Assembly: GCF_024169515.1 (NCBI RefSeq)
Contig: NZ_JAMKCQ010000001.1
Span: 4,278,001-4,342,000, forward strand
Direction of reading: 5' to 3'
From: Erwinia aphidicola
Lineage (GTDB): Bacteria > Pseudomonadota > Gammaproteobacteria > Enterobacterales > Enterobacteriaceae
Length of the DNA: 64,000 bases
The notes below the pieces were generated by a model that made no database searches, was not told the DNA's origin, and saw nothing but the letters and a program-made list of their open reading frames with translations. A program made the translations under genes and the position numbers. Below are positions 8,932 to 18,153 of this stretch, one piece after another (the first letter of the stretch is position 1; every line of letters begins with the position of its first letter).

Positions 8932-10473
8932 TTATGCTTTCGCTTTCGGCATCTGGGAAACCAGAGAGAGGTTGACGTCCATCCCTTCCACCTGGAAGTG
9001 CGGGATAGCGAACAGCCTGACGCGGAAGAAGCCCGGGTTGTCTTCGATATCTTCGACAATCACTTTGGCATCGCGCAGCGGGTGCGAAGCCTGCAGCTCG
9101 TCGCCCGGATCGGTCATTTCCGTGACCAGGCCGCGCACCCAGGTATTCAGCTCCAGCTCCAGCAGGCGGCGGTCCTTGGTGGTGCCGATATTTTCACGCT
9201 GGATAAGCTTCAGGTAGTGCGCAATGCGCGACAGCAGGAAGATGTAAGGCAGGCGCGAGTTGATGCGGCTATTCGCCGTTGCATCGGCGGTGTCGTACAG
9301 CGCCGGCTTCTGCGTCGAGTTGGCGGAGAAGAAGCACGAGTAATCGCGGTTTTTATAGTACGACAGCGGGATAAAGCCGAGGTTGGCGAACTCAAATTCG
9401 CGGGTCTCCGGGATCATCACCTCAGACGGGATCTTCACCTGGTTGCCGGTGCCGAGGTCGTAAAGGTGAATTGGCAGATCCTGCACTGCACCGCCGGCCT
9501 GCGGGCCGCGGATTTGCACGCACCAGCCGTTGTTGATAAAGCTTTTCACCATGTTGGCAGCGAAGGCAAACGAGGCGTTGGTCCACAGGTATTTGTCGTG
9601 GTCCGGGCCTTTCACCTCTTCAACGTAGTTGAAGCTGCGCACCGGCACGGTATCCGGGCCGTACGGCAGACGGCCGAGCACGCGCGGCATCACCAGGCCG
9701 ATATAGCGCGAATCGTCGGTTTCGCGGAATGACTTCCACTTGATGTACTCGGCGCGGTCGAAGTAGTTGCCGATATCTTTGATTGCCGCCACCTCTTCCA
9801 TGTTGTCCTTCAGGAAGAACTGCGGGCCGGCTGAGCCGATAAACGGCATATGCGCTGAGGCCGCCACTTTGGAGATGTTGCGCAGCAGCGCCACGTCCTG
9901 CGCCGAGGCGTCGAACTCATAAGAGGAGATCAGCGCGCCAATCGGCTCGCCGCCCGGAGTGTCGTATTCGGCGATGTAGGTGTGCGCGTACAGGCCGCTC
10001 TGAATGATTTCCGGCGAGTCTTCGAAGTCCTGGCGCAGATCCTCTTTCGACAGGTCCAGCACTTCGATTTTCACGTTCTGGCGGAAGTCGGTTTTGTCCA
10101 CCAGCGACTTCAGGCCGCGCCACAGGGATTCCACCTGCTGGAAAGCATCGTGGTGCATCACCGCGTCGAGCTGACGGCTGATCTGCTCGTCCAGCTGCGC
10201 GATATGGTGGTCCAGCAGGGTTTTATCCAGCTTCTCCACTTTCGAACCGGACTGGTTCAGACACTCGACCAGCACCTTCATCGCCGCGGTCACGCGCTCG
10301 TCGACGCTGGCGTCGGACATCGCCTGGCTGTCCTGCCAGATATCCAGCTCGCTGAGGTGCGACACCGGGCTGAGGTTGATTTTTTCAAACAGTGAAGCGT
10401 AAACGCCGCCCGCAGCCGGGCGATCCAGCACGGTGCTTGCACCGGCAGAGGAAATTTCATTTTGCACAGACAT
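8932..10473 (-). CDS. tssC: TssC (VipB/EvpB) contractile sheath large subunit
   Basis: I choose ATG 10473 (MSVQNEISSAG), preceded by AGAGAG at seven bases; a longer open frame reaches 10557 but lacks a ribosome site and overlaps tssB. The resulting 513 residues are typical for TssC. The protein shows the hallmark EvpB/VipB segments (LWRGLKSLVDKTDF, the DTPGGEPIGALI stretch, IGSAGPQFFL, LPYGPDTVPV and a C-terminal VEGMDVNLSLVSQMP). With TssB it forms the cytoplasmic sheath around the Hcp tube, later dismantled by ClpV. It lies 34 bases downstream of tssB. Confidence 0.96.
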   Translation of the reverse strand: MSVQNEISSAGASTVLDRPAAGGVYASLFEKINLSPVSHLSELDIWQDSQAMSDASVDERVTAAMKVLVECLNQSGSKVEKLDKTLLDHHIAQLDEQISRQLDAVMHHDAFQQVESLWRGLKSLVDKTDFRQNVKIEVLDLSKEDLRQDFEDSPEIIQSGLYAHTYIAEYDTPGGEPIGALISSYEFDASAQDVALLRNISKVAASAHMPFIGSAGPQFFLKDNMEEVAAIKDIGNYFDRAEYIKWKSFRETDDSRYIGLVMPRVLGRLPYGPDTVPVRSFNYVEEVKGPDHDKYLWTNASFAFAANMVKSFINNGWCVQIRGPQAGGAVQDLPIHLYDLGTGNQVKIPSEVMIPETREFEFANLGFIPLSYYKNRDYSCFFSANSTQKPALYDTADATANSRINSRLPYIFLLSRIAHYLKLIQRENIGTTKDRRLLELELNTWVRGLVTEMTDPGDELQASHPLRDAKVIVEDIEDNPGFFRVRLFAIPHFQVEGMDVNLSLVSQMPKAKA

Positions 10474-10507
10474 CAGCATTCTCTCTATATCGTTCCGTGA
10501 AGGGGGA

Positions 10508-11005
10508 TCAGGCTTTTTCAGGCGCCAGAGCGGACAGTTCGCTACGCAGCTCATCACTGAGTGCCGGGTTTTTCAGGATGGTTTCCAGCTCTTTGCGGAA
10601 GGTGACGTTATCCAGCAGGTTGGCTTTGAGGTCGCGCAGCAGGTTGCGCATTGCCAGCATGGCTTTAAGCTGAGGGATCTGACGGGCGACCTGCTCCGGC
10701 GTGAAGTCCTTCATGTTGCTGAAGGTCAGTTTGACGTTCTCTTCGCTGCCGTCACCGGCCAGGGTGTTTTCAACCGAGATGTTTAACGATGGGGAGAACT
10801 CCGCCAGCACGCTATCGAAGTTGTTTTTGTTAACGTTGACTTTCTCACGCTCGGACAGCACGCGCTGCTCCTGACCGTTGCTGAAGTCGCCGGTGACCAG
10901 CAGCTTCAGCGGCAGCTCCATTTTCTTACTGGCATTACCCGTGTGCAGGTCAAGCTTGATATTTACACGCGCTTTAGGGATTTCGTTCTGATAAGAGTTG
11001 CTCAT
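10508..11005 (-). CDS. tssB: TssB (VipA) contractile sheath small subunit
   Basis: The start is ATG 11005 (MSNSYQNEIPKARVNIKLDL) with AAAGGA seven bases upstream; the open frame extends to 11083 without a ribosome site. The 165-residue product is the expected size, and PKARVNIKLDL plus the LKLLVTGDF segment are conserved in VipA. It heterodimerises with TssC to build the sheath. It is the first gene of the visible T6SS transcription unit, followed by a divergent intergenic region. Confidence 0.96.
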   Translation of the reverse strand: MSNSYQNEIPKARVNIKLDLHTGNASKKMELPLKLLVTGDFSNGQEQRVLSEREKVNVNKNNFDSVLAEFSPSLNISVENTLAGDGSEENVKLTFSNMKDFTPEQVARQIPQLKAMLAMRNLLRDLKANLLDNVTFRKELETILKNPALSDELRSELSALAPEKA

Positions 11006-11532
11006 ATTAGTTCCTTTAAACATGCCGTGGAAAGCGCAGGTAAGCACACTTTCCATGTGTGAACAAAAGCGACTATATAGCACTCATCTGAGAAAGGGCA
11101 ATATGCTAACCCTGTTTTTGTGATCTGATTTATATAGGAATTTTCTTGTTATTTTAGTTAAGTCACTGATTGAAATCGTGAATGACAATTCAGAGCATTC
11201 CTAATGAAAACTCAGAAAAACATGAAAAAAGCTTATACCCCCCTTTTTACCCCACCTCAAAATGATTCGCTTTTATTAACTGTTCCAATAAAAAACTGTT
11301 AGATATCTCACTAACCCCTCGGCCGTATTTCTACCGCTGGAAATGGATGAAAAATCTGTAGGAAACCTGCCGCGTGACGTCAGCAGATCCAGGATTACAC
11401 TTAGGCCGTCTGATGCTAAAATGGATGTCGGGCTAACCGCCCGGTATTCCTTGCTTTAGACCTGTCTTTTATCCTCATTATGCGACCGGCTTCACCTGCT
11501 ATCCGGCCATGATCCAGAATAGAGAGTTCGCT
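11006..11532. other. Intergenic region between tssB and the carbonic anhydrase gene
   Basis: This 527-base AT-rich stretch separates the divergent T6SS and carbonic anhydrase genes and must hold both promoters. I see no convincing gene in it. On the minus strand GG-N10-GC at 11111-11098 is a weak sigma-54-like match. No clear repeat is present. Confidence 0.6.
11098..11111 (-). promoter_or_regulatory. Weak candidate sigma-54 promoter for the T6SS genes
   Basis: The minus strand reads GGTTAGCATATTGC: the invariant GG and GC are ten bases apart and the -12 element TTGC is good, but the -24 element lacks the CAC that normally follows GG. Transcription would start about 80 bases before tssB. Some T6SS clusters use sigma-54; this match could be chance. 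Confidence 0.25.
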
Positions 11533-12168
11533 ATGCAGCACATCATTGAAGGTTTTTTAAACTTCCAGAAAGAGGTTTTCCCGCAGCAGAAAGAGTTATT
11601 TCGCACTCTTGCCTCCAGCCAGAATCCCAAAGCGTTGTTTATTTCCTGCTCCGATAGCCGTCTGGTACCGGAACTGGTCACTCAGCAGGACCCAGGACAG
11701 CTCTTCGTGATCCGTAATGCCGGAAATATCGTTCCGTCATTTGGCCCAGAGCCAGGCGGGGTTTCCGCGACTATCGAGTACGCGGTCGTTGCACTGGGCG
11801 TAACGGATATTGTGATCTGTGGCCACTCTAACTGCGGCGCCATGAAGGCTATCGCTTCCTGCCAGTGTCTGGACCCGATGCCTGCGGTCGCGCACTGGTT
11901 GCGATACGCTGATGCAGCAAAAGCGGTGGTTGAGAAAAAGAGTTACAGCAGCGAAGAAGAAAAATTGAATGCCATGGTGCAGGAGAACGTGATTGCGCAG
12001 CTGAACAATATGAAAACGCACCCTTCCGTGGCGGTGGGCCTGCGTAATAATGCACTGCGCCTGCATGGCTGGGTGTATGACATTGAGAGCGGTGTGATCC
12101 GCGCGCTGGATAAAGACAGCAAGAAGTTTGTGTTGTTGTCGGAAAACCCGGGCGTCTGTTTCGAGTAA
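11533..12168 (+). CDS. Beta-class carbonic anhydrase, CynT-like
   Basis: I choose ATG 11533 ([17 protein letters not shown]), preceded by AGAGAG at six bases; an upstream ATG at 11509 has no ribosome site. The 211-residue protein interconverts CO2 and bicarbonate with a zinc centre. The ligands are visible as C39-x-D41-x-R43 and H98-x-x-C101. The sequence resembles E. coli CynT more than Can (shared IASCQC and MPAVSHWLRYA-like blocks), but no cyanase gene lies beside it. It stands alone between the T6SS and bet operons and is followed by a strong terminator. Confidence 0.93.
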   Translation: MQHIIEGFLNFQKEVFPQQKELFRTLASSQNPKALFISCSDSRLVPELVTQQDPGQLFVIRNAGNIVPSFGPEPGGVSATIEYAVVALGVTDIVICGHSNCGAMKAIASCQCLDPMPAVAHWLRYADAAKAVVEKKSYSSEEEKLNAMVQENVIAQLNNMKTHPSVAVGLRNNALRLHGWVYDIESGVIRALDKDSKKFVLLSENPGVCFE

Positions 12169-12174
12169 ACGCGA

Positions 12175-12194
12175 ACAGGGCCGATCGGCCCTGT
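12175..12194. repeat. 20-bp perfect palindrome
   Basis: A GC-rich perfect palindrome (arm ACAGGGCCGA) starts six bases after the carbonic anhydrase stop. It belongs to a cluster of three inverted repeats here, and a similar GGCCGATC core recurs at 12245-12271. It may stabilise the mRNA end or be a dispersed REP-like repeat. Confidence 0.7.
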
Positions 12195-12203
12195 AGACGT
12201 AGT

Positions 12204-12234
12204 GGCGGACCGCTTTTTGGTCCGCCCTTTTTTT
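12204..12234 (+). terminator. Intrinsic terminator of the carbonic anhydrase gene
   Basis: An 8-bp stem GGCGGACC/GGTCCGCC with a T-rich seven-base loop is followed by a run of seven T. The design resembles the inverted repeat at 63947-63971. Confidence 0.85.
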
Positions 12235-12244
12235 ACGATTGCGC

Positions 12245-12271
12245 GGGCCGATCGAAAAAGATGATCGGCCC
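12245..12271. repeat. Inverted repeat downstream of betA
   Basis: Arms GGGCCGATC (12245-12253) and GATCGGCCC (12263-12271) are perfect. The repeat lies 11 bases beyond the betA stop on the minus strand, and the minus-strand reading is followed by a G/C-rich rather than T-rich stretch, so it is more a REP-like palindrome than a classic terminator. Confidence 0.6.
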
Positions 12272-12282
12272 CTACAGTAAGG

Positions 12283-13929
12283 CTAGCGAGTCAGCTTATA
12301 ATACTCCGCCGTTGACAGCGGCAGTGGTGCTTTGCCGCGAATGGCATCGGAGATTTTCTCGGCAATCATCACCGTCGGCGCATTCAGGTTGCCGGTGGTA
12401 ATCTGCGGCATAATTGACGCATCCACCACGCGCAGCTGGTTCATACCGTGTACGCGCCCTTCTGCATCCACCACCGCCATCTCGTCGTTACCCATCGCGC
12501 AACTTCCGCAAGGGTGGTAGGCCGTTTCCGCATGTTCGCGGATAAATGCATCAATTTCTTCGTCGCTCTGCACGTTAATACCCGGCTGTAGCTCTTCACC
12601 GCAGTATTCTGCCAGCGCTGGCTGGCGCATGATTTCCCGCGTCAGGCGAACCGCATTGCGGAACTCCACCCAGTCGCGCTCTTCGGACATATAGTTGAAG
12701 AAGATCGACGGTGCGGCATAGGGGTGCTTAGAGGTCAGCTTGATGCGACCACGGCTCATGGAGCGCATTGGGCCGACGTGCGCCTGGAAACCGTGCTGCT
12801 TCACCGGGCTGCTGCCGTTGTAATTGATCGCCACCGGCAGGAAGTGATACTGCAGATCCGGCCAGTCAGGCTGGTCATCGCTGCGGATAAATCCACCCGC
12901 TTCAAACTGGTTGCTGGCGCCGGTGCCGGTGCCGTTAAACAGCCACTCTGCGCCGATAGCCGGCTGGTTCCACCACTGCAGCGCCGGATAGAGGCTGACC
13001 GGCTTTTTGCAGCTGTACTGCATATAGACTTCCAGGTGGTCCTGCAGGTTGCGACCTACGCCCGGCAGGGCATGCACCACATCAATATCCAGCTCGCGCA
13101 GCCACTCTTCCGGGCCAACGCCGGAGCGCTGCAGGATCTGCGGTGAGTTAATCGCCCCGGCGCACAGCAGCACTTCACGCGCCGCTTCGGCCTGTTCCTG
13201 TTTACCGTTACGCAACCAGGTGACGCCAGTGGCGGTTTTACCACTAAACAGAATGCGGTCGGTCTGTGCATGGGTAATGATGGTCAGGTTCGGGCGCTGT
13301 TTCGCGACATCGAGGTAGCCGCGCGCGGTGCTGGAGCGGCGGCCCTGCGGCGTGACGGTACGATCCATCGGGCCAAAGCCGTCCTGACGGTAGCCGTTAA
13401 GGTCATCGGTCTCAGCGTGCCCTGCCTGCTGCGCGGCATCAATAAAGGCGCGGAACAGCGGGTTATTGCCCTTTTTCGGCGTGGTGACGCTGAGGTAGCC
13501 TTCACCACCGTGCCAGTCATTTTCACCAATGTCGCGCTTCTCAGCGCGGCGGAAATAGGGCAGACAGTTGAGATAGGACCAGTTTTCCAGCCCGGGCTTG
13601 CTCGCCCAGTTGTCATAGTCCATCGCATTGCCGCGAATGTAGCACATGCCGTTGATCAGGGATGAGCCGCCCAGGCCTTTGCCGCGGCCACACTCCATGC
13701 GGCGGTTGCCCATATGCGGCTCGGGATCGGTCTCGAACGCCCAGTTATAGCGTTTACCCTGCAGCGGGTAAGCCAAAGCGGCTGGCATTTGGGTACGGAA
13801 GTCCCAGCGGTGGTCTTTGCCGCCTGCTTCCAGTAACAGTACCGATACGTCAGCATCCTCAGTCAGTCGCGTTGCCAGCACGTTGCCCGCTGAACCTGCA
13901 CCAATAATGATATAGTCAAATTTCTGCAT
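12283..13929 (-). CDS. betA: BetA choline dehydrogenase
   Basis: The start ATG 13929 ([19 protein letters not shown]) has GGAGG four bases upstream; the 548-residue length fits the family. It is a GMC-family flavoprotein: the FAD dinucleotide-binding GAGSAG motif is at the N-terminus, the GMC signature [15 protein letters not shown] is near residue 85, and the C-terminal HPCGSCAMG carries the catalytic-histidine region. It oxidises choline to betaine aldehyde at the inner membrane, the first step of glycine betaine synthesis for osmoprotection. It lies 46 bases after betB in the betIBA operon. Confidence 0.97.
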   Translation of the reverse strand: MQKFDYIIIGAGSAGNVLATRLTEDADVSVLLLEAGGKDHRWDFRTQMPAALAYPLQGKRYNWAFETDPEPHMGNRRMECGRGKGLGGSSLINGMCYIRGNAMDYDNWASKPGLENWSYLNCLPYFRRAEKRDIGENDWHGGEGYLSVTTPKKGNNPLFRAFIDAAQQAGHAETDDLNGYRQDGFGPMDRTVTPQGRRSSTARGYLDVAKQRPNLTIITHAQTDRILFSGKTATGVTWLRNGKQEQAEAAREVLLCAGAINSPQILQRSGVGPEEWLRELDIDVVHALPGVGRNLQDHLEVYMQYSCKKPVSLYPALQWWNQPAIGAEWLFNGTGTGASNQFEAGGFIRSDDQPDWPDLQYHFLPVAINYNGSSPVKQHGFQAHVGPMRSMSRGRIKLTSKHPYAAPSIFFNYMSEERDWVEFRNAVRLTREIMRQPALAEYCGEELQPGINVQSDEEIDAFIREHAETAYHPCGSCAMGNDEMAVVDAEGRVHGMNQLRVVDASIMPQITTGNLNAPTVMIAEKISDAIRGKAPLPLSTAEYYKLTR

Positions 13930-13975
13930 TAAACCTCCGGTAAGAGTGCCGCGACGCGTACGCCGCGGCGAAAAA

Positions 13976-15442
13976 TCAGAATGCGGATGGATAGTCGCCC
14001 ATCTCAATCAGAATCGATTTAGTACGCGTGTAGTGGTGCAGCGTTTCCAGGCCGTTCTCACGCCCGACGCCCGACTGCTTGTAACCCCCCACCGGCATCG
14101 GCGCAGGTGATTCACCCCAGCTGTTTACCCAGCAGATGCCGGCTTCCAGCTGGTGGATCACGCGGTGTGCCCGATTCAGTGAGGTGGTAAACACCCCTGC
14201 GGCCAGACCGTACTCGGTATTGTTGGCGCGGGCGATAACTTCGTCTTCGCTGTCGAAGGCAAGAATGCTCATTACCGGCCCGAAGATCTCTTCACGCACA
14301 ATACGCATCTCATCGCTACAGTCGGTAAACACCGTTGGCTGCACGTAGCACCCTTTCGCCAGTGGGCCTTCGCTGATACGCGAGCCGCCCGCCAGCAGGC
14401 GTGCGCCCTCTTGCTTACCAATCTCAAGGTAGGAGACCACTTTCTGGCAGTGTTCTTCGCTGACCAGTGGACCGAAGTTCACCGCCGGATCGGTTGGATC
14501 GCCGCAGTGAATTCCGGCCATTTTCTCTTTGAGGCGCTGCTCGAACGCTGGCAGCAGTGAGCGCTGCACGAAAACGCGGGTGCCGTTAGTGCACACCTGG
14601 CCGCTGCTGTAGAAGTTGGCCATCATCGCACCGTCAACGGCACGTTCCAGATCGGCATCGTCAAACACCACCAGCGGTGACTTGCCGCCCAGCTCCATAG
14701 TGACGGATTTCAGGTTGGCTAAGGCCGCATCGGCCATCACGCGCTTGCCGGTATTGACTTCCCCGGTGAAAGAGACTTTGGCGATCTGCGGATGCTGGCT
14801 CAGACCCTGACCGACGGTTCCCGCACCCTGCACCACGTTGAACACGCCATCCGGCAGACCGGCTTCGGTGAAGATTTTTGCCAGTTCCAGTGCGCTCAGC
14901 GGGGTCACTTCGCTGGGTTTGAATACCATTGCGTTACCGGTGGCGAGCGCCGGGGCGCTTTTCCACATGGCAATTTGAATCGGGTAGTTCCACGCGCCGA
15001 TACCGGCGCAGACGCCGAGGGGTTCGCGGCGGGTGTAAACCAGTGCAGTGTCACGCAGCGGGATTGACTGGCCTTCAACGGCCACCGCCAGCCCGGCGTA
15101 ATACTCCAGCACGTCTGCCCCGGTAACGATGTCGACCGCGGCCGTTTCGCTGATTGGCTTGCCGGTATCGGCGGTTTCCAGCTCGGCCAGCGACTGATTG
15201 CGCTCGCGCAGGATTTCAACCGCTTTCAGCAGCACGCGGCTGCGTTCCACCGGAGTGTAGCTGCGCCAGATTTTTTGCCCTGCGTGCGCAGAGGCAACGG
15301 CAGCATCGATATCCTGCTGGCTGGCGCCTGAAATTTCTGCCAGCACTTCACCGTTGGCAGGATTGATGGTGGTGAATGTTTCGCCCGTTCCGGACACTTC
15401 GCGTCCGTTGATGTATAAACCACGGCGTTGCAACTCGGCCAT
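13976..15442 (-). CDS. betB: BetB betaine aldehyde dehydrogenase
   Basis: ATG 15442 ([20 protein letters not shown]) follows AAGGAGGA, giving 488 residues, close to E. coli BetB (490). It is an aldehyde dehydrogenase with NAD-binding Rossmann fold, the catalytic glutamate in MELGGKSPL and the catalytic cysteine in [11 protein letters not shown]. It converts betaine aldehyde to glycine betaine. It lies 11 bases after betI and upstream of betA, the standard order. Confidence 0.97.
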   Translation of the reverse strand: MAELQRRGLYINGREVSGTGETFTTINPANGEVLAEISGASQQDIDAAVASAHAGQKIWRSYTPVERSRVLLKAVEILRERNQSLAELETADTGKPISETAAVDIVTGADVLEYYAGLAVAVEGQSIPLRDTALVYTRREPLGVCAGIGAWNYPIQIAMWKSAPALATGNAMVFKPSEVTPLSALELAKIFTEAGLPDGVFNVVQGAGTVGQGLSQHPQIAKVSFTGEVNTGKRVMADAALANLKSVTMELGGKSPLVVFDDADLERAVDGAMMANFYSSGQVCTNGTRVFVQRSLLPAFEQRLKEKMAGIHCGDPTDPAVNFGPLVSEEHCQKVVSYLEIGKQEGARLLAGGSRISEGPLAKGCYVQPTVFTDCSDEMRIVREEIFGPVMSILAFDSEDEVIARANNTEYGLAAGVFTTSLNRAHRVIHQLEAGICWVNSWGESPAPMPVGGYKQSGVGRENGLETLHHYTRTKSILIEMGDYPSAF

Positions 15443-15453
15443 GTCTCCTCCTT

Positions 15454-16053
15454 TTAAGGGGTGGGTGCGCTGGTTAACCACAGCGCTAAATTTTGATAGC
15501 AGAGTGAACGAGCCTGCTCCAGGCCCTGTTCCATCGGCTGAGAAGTCAGCGTCATCCGTAACCATGTACCGTCAATAAGTGCGGCCATGCTGGCTCCGGC
15601 GGCACGCGCCTGCTCTTTCGGCAGCACGCGACTGAAATGTGCCGTCAGGTTGGAATAAAGACGGCGGTCGTTAATGCGCTGCAGACGATGCAGATTGGGC
15701 TGATGTAAACTGTTAGTCCAGAACACCAGCCAGGTTTTCAGCACCGGCGAGGTGATATCTGCTACGTCAAAATTGCCGTTGATGATAGCCGTAATTTGCG
15801 CCTGAGGGTCCGCCTGTGCATCAGCCCGGTGGCGCTCAAGCGCCTTGTACAGGTCTGACATTATCTGGCGCATACAGGCATATAACAGACCGTTTTTGTC
15901 ACCAAAGTAGTGGCTGACAATGCCGGTTGATACCCCAGCCTCTTTCGCTATTAGCGCCAGGCTGGCATCTGCCAGCCCAACCCGGTCTATCACTGTCAGA
16001 GTGGCATTGATTAACTGCGCCTGACGGATCGCCTTCATTCCTATTTTTGGCAT
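15454..16053 (-). CDS. betI: BetI choline-responsive TetR-family repressor
   Basis: The product (199 residues from [19 protein letters not shown]) aligns from its first residue with E. coli BetI as I remember it. An in-frame ATG nine bases upstream (16062) is an alternative; neither has a strong ribosome site. The N-terminal TetR helix-turn-helix includes [23 protein letters not shown]. BetI represses the bet genes and is released by choline. A perfect 14-bp palindrome lies 50 bases upstream. E. coli has betT divergent from betI; here the divergent gene is dtpA instead. Confidence 0.95.
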   Translation of the reverse strand: MPKIGMKAIRQAQLINATLTVIDRVGLADASLALIAKEAGVSTGIVSHYFGDKNGLLYACMRQIMSDLYKALERHRADAQADPQAQITAIINGNFDVADITSPVLKTWLVFWTNSLHQPNLHRLQRINDRRLYSNLTAHFSRVLPKEQARAAGASMAALIDGTWLRMTLTSQPMEQGLEQARSLCYQNLALWLTSAPTP

Positions 16054-16103
16054 CGGCTTCATCGGTTTTGGCTATTGAATGAGAGTAATTGTAGACGTTT
16101 TAT

Positions 16104-16117
16104 ATTGAACGTTCAAT
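16104..16117. promoter_or_regulatory. BetI operator (14-bp palindrome)
   Basis: ATTGAACGTTCAAT is a perfect palindrome in the betI leader. It matches the ATTGAACGTTCAAT-type BetI sites known from bet promoters. It should mediate choline-relieved autorepression of betIBA. Confidence 0.8.
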
Positions 16118-16611
16118 CAATAAAAACCTTTAATGTGGTTGAGGCGTTTTTTTAGATCAAAAATTATCGCTATTTTTGTGACCTACATCACTCAAAGTGG
16201 GTTTAGCATGAATTCCGCCTGCTTCATCTTGCTAGCACTATGAATAACCACTGTTTTTAGATCTTCAGTTAGCATAAATACCCATCGATAAACCTTTGTG
16301 CAGCAGATGTCGCCATACACGAAGGCGCTAGCGAAATTATCTGCATAATGAACAAATTTCACGCCACTCACCCTCACTTAGGTTGGTTACTTGTTGTAAA
16401 ACAGCATATTTAACTATTGAATAACAAAAACCACTCAGTTATCGCTATAAAAATGCGCGATGACGGTGATGAAAAAAAACTTGCCTCTGTGGGTTCGATC
16501 GGCGAAATTATCCGGCGTTTTTCAACTTCTATAACTATAAGACGAGCGTACGTCCCGCGTTGCGTCGACTTAATTCCTGCCACAAAACAGGTCAAGAATT
16601 CAGAGGTACAA
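16118..16611. other. Long intergenic region between betI and dtpA
   Basis: About 490 bases with AT-rich composition toward betI. It must contain the dtpA promoter. A 60-codon minus-strand frame (16192-16377) and an in-frame 65-codon extension of dtpA are open but lack ribosome sites and family support. I recognise no RNA or repeat. Confidence 0.5.
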
Positions 16612-18105
16612 GTGTCAACTGCAAACAAACAACCCGAGGCACCAAGCCTCAACGCTTTCAAACAACCTAAAGCGTTTTATCTGATCTTCTCTATCGAATT
16701 ATGGGAACGTTTCGGCTATTACGGACTACAGGGGATTATGGCGGTCTACCTGGTGAAACAGCTGGGCATGTCCGAAGCACAGTCGATCACCCTGTTCGCT
16801 TCCTTCAGTGCGCTGGTCTATGGCCTGGTGGCCGTGGGCGGCTGGCTGGGTGATAAAGTGCTGGGGACCAAGCGCGTTATCGTACTGGGTACGCTGGTAC
16901 TGGCGCTGGGCTATGCGCTGGTCGCGTGGTCGGGCCATGACGAGGCGATGGTGTACATCGGGATGGCGACTATCGCCGTCGGTAACGGCCTGTTTAAAGC
17001 TAACCCCTCTTCACTGCTCTCGACCTGCTACGAAAAAGATGACCCGCGTCTCGATGGCGCTTTCACCATGTACTATATGGCGATCAACATCGGTTCCTTC
17101 TTCTCTATGCTGGCTACGCCGTGGCTGGCCGATAAATATGGCTGGAGCACCGCCTTCGCGCTGTCATTTGTCGGGATGCTGATCACCCTGGTGAACTTTA
17201 TGTTCTTCCGTAAGTGGGTGAAAAACTACGGCTCCAAAGCAGACTTTGCCCCGCTGAACGTCGGTAAACTGCTGGCGACGCTGGTCGGTATTGCCGTCAT
17301 GATCGCCGTGGCTACCTGGCTGCTGCACAACCAGGAGATTGCCCGCCTGGTGCTGGCGGTGATTGCGGTTGGTATCGTACTGGTGTTCGCTAAAGAGGCC
17401 TTTGCTCTGCAGGGTGCCGCGCGCCGTAAGATGATTGTTGCTTTCCTACTTATGGTGCAGGCGATTGTCTTCTTCGTGCTGTATATGCAGATGCCAACCT
17501 CGCTGAACTTCTTTGCGATTCGCAACGTTGAGCACAGCATTCTGGGTATTACTTTCCAGCCGGAGCAGTTCCAGGCGCTGAACCCGTTCTGGATTATGAT
17601 TTTCAGCCCGCTGCTGGCCGCAATCTATAACAAAATGGGTGACCGCCTGCCGATGCCGCACAAGTTTGCGCTGGGTATGGTGCTTTGCTCTGCCGCCTTC
17701 CTGGTGCTGCCGCTGGGCGCGTCATTCGCTAACCAGTTGGGCATCGTGTCGGTTAACTGGCTGATCCTCAGCTATGCCCTGCAGAGCGTGGGCGAGCTGA
17801 TGATTTCGGGTCTCGGCCTGGCAATGGTGGCACAGCTGGTGCCGCAGCGCCTGATGGGCTTCATCATGGGCTCATGGTTCCTGACCACCGCGGGCGCAGC
17901 GATGGTGGCCGGTAAAGTGGCAAACCTGATGGCGGTGCCGGAAAACATTACCGACCCGCTGCTGTCGCTGCACGTCTATGGCGATGTGTTCCTGAAAATT
18001 GGTATCACCACCGGCGTGATTGCCGTACTGATGATTCTGGTTGCTCCGCTGCTGAATCGTATGACGCAGGATGAACAGCCGGTTCCTCAGAAAGTGAAAG
18101 CCTGA
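16612..18105 (+). CDS. dtpA: DtpA dipeptide/tripeptide:proton symporter (POT family)
   Basis: I choose GTG 16612 ([21 protein letters not shown]), preceded by AGAGGT at four bases and matching the E. coli DtpA N-terminus; the frame is open further up to 16417 without similarity. The 497 residues contain the POT signature [19 protein letters not shown] in helix 1 and about 14 membrane segments. The [20 protein letters not shown] and [15 protein letters not shown] stretches are also typical. It imports di- and tripeptides driven by the proton gradient. In E. coli dtpA is directly next to gstA; here three accessory genes separate them. Confidence 0.96.
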   Translation: MSTANKQPEAPSLNAFKQPKAFYLIFSIELWERFGYYGLQGIMAVYLVKQLGMSEAQSITLFASFSALVYGLVAVGGWLGDKVLGTKRVIVLGTLVLALGYALVAWSGHDEAMVYIGMATIAVGNGLFKANPSSLLSTCYEKDDPRLDGAFTMYYMAINIGSFFSMLATPWLADKYGWSTAFALSFVGMLITLVNFMFFRKWVKNYGSKADFAPLNVGKLLATLVGIAVMIAVATWLLHNQEIARLVLAVIAVGIVLVFAKEAFALQGAARRKMIVAFLLMVQAIVFFVLYMQMPTSLNFFAIRNVEHSILGITFQPEQFQALNPFWIMIFSPLLAAIYNKMGDRLPMPHKFALGMVLCSAAFLVLPLGASFANQLGIVSVNWLILSYALQSVGELMISGLGLAMVAQLVPQRLMGFIMGSWFLTTAGAAMVAGKVANLMAVPENITDPLLSLHVYGDVFLKIGITTGVIAVLMILVAPLLNRMTQDEQPVPQKVKA

Positions 18106-18126
18106 CGGCTGACGCGGTAATGATCG

Positions 18127-18153
18127 GGGCGGCAGCAATGTCGCCCTTTTTTA
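18127..18153 (+). terminator. dtpA terminator
   Basis: An 8-bp stem (18127-18134 with 18139-18146, one G-T pair, GCAA loop) is followed by TTTTTT. It ends at the stop codon of the convergent PNPOx-like gene. Confidence 0.75.

Noticed and set aside
8866..9732. 288-codon plus-strand frame opposite tssC
   Set aside because: Shadow of a highly conserved sheath gene; composition (H, R, V rich) is that of reverse-strand translation.
16192..16377. 60-codon minus-strand frame upstream of dtpA
   Set aside because: No ribosome site, no recognisable domain, and it lies in the expected regulatory region.
16417..16611. In-frame 65-codon N-terminal extension of dtpA
   Set aside because: DtpA similarity begins exactly at the GTG at 16612, which has a good ribosome site; the extension shows no similarity or signal.
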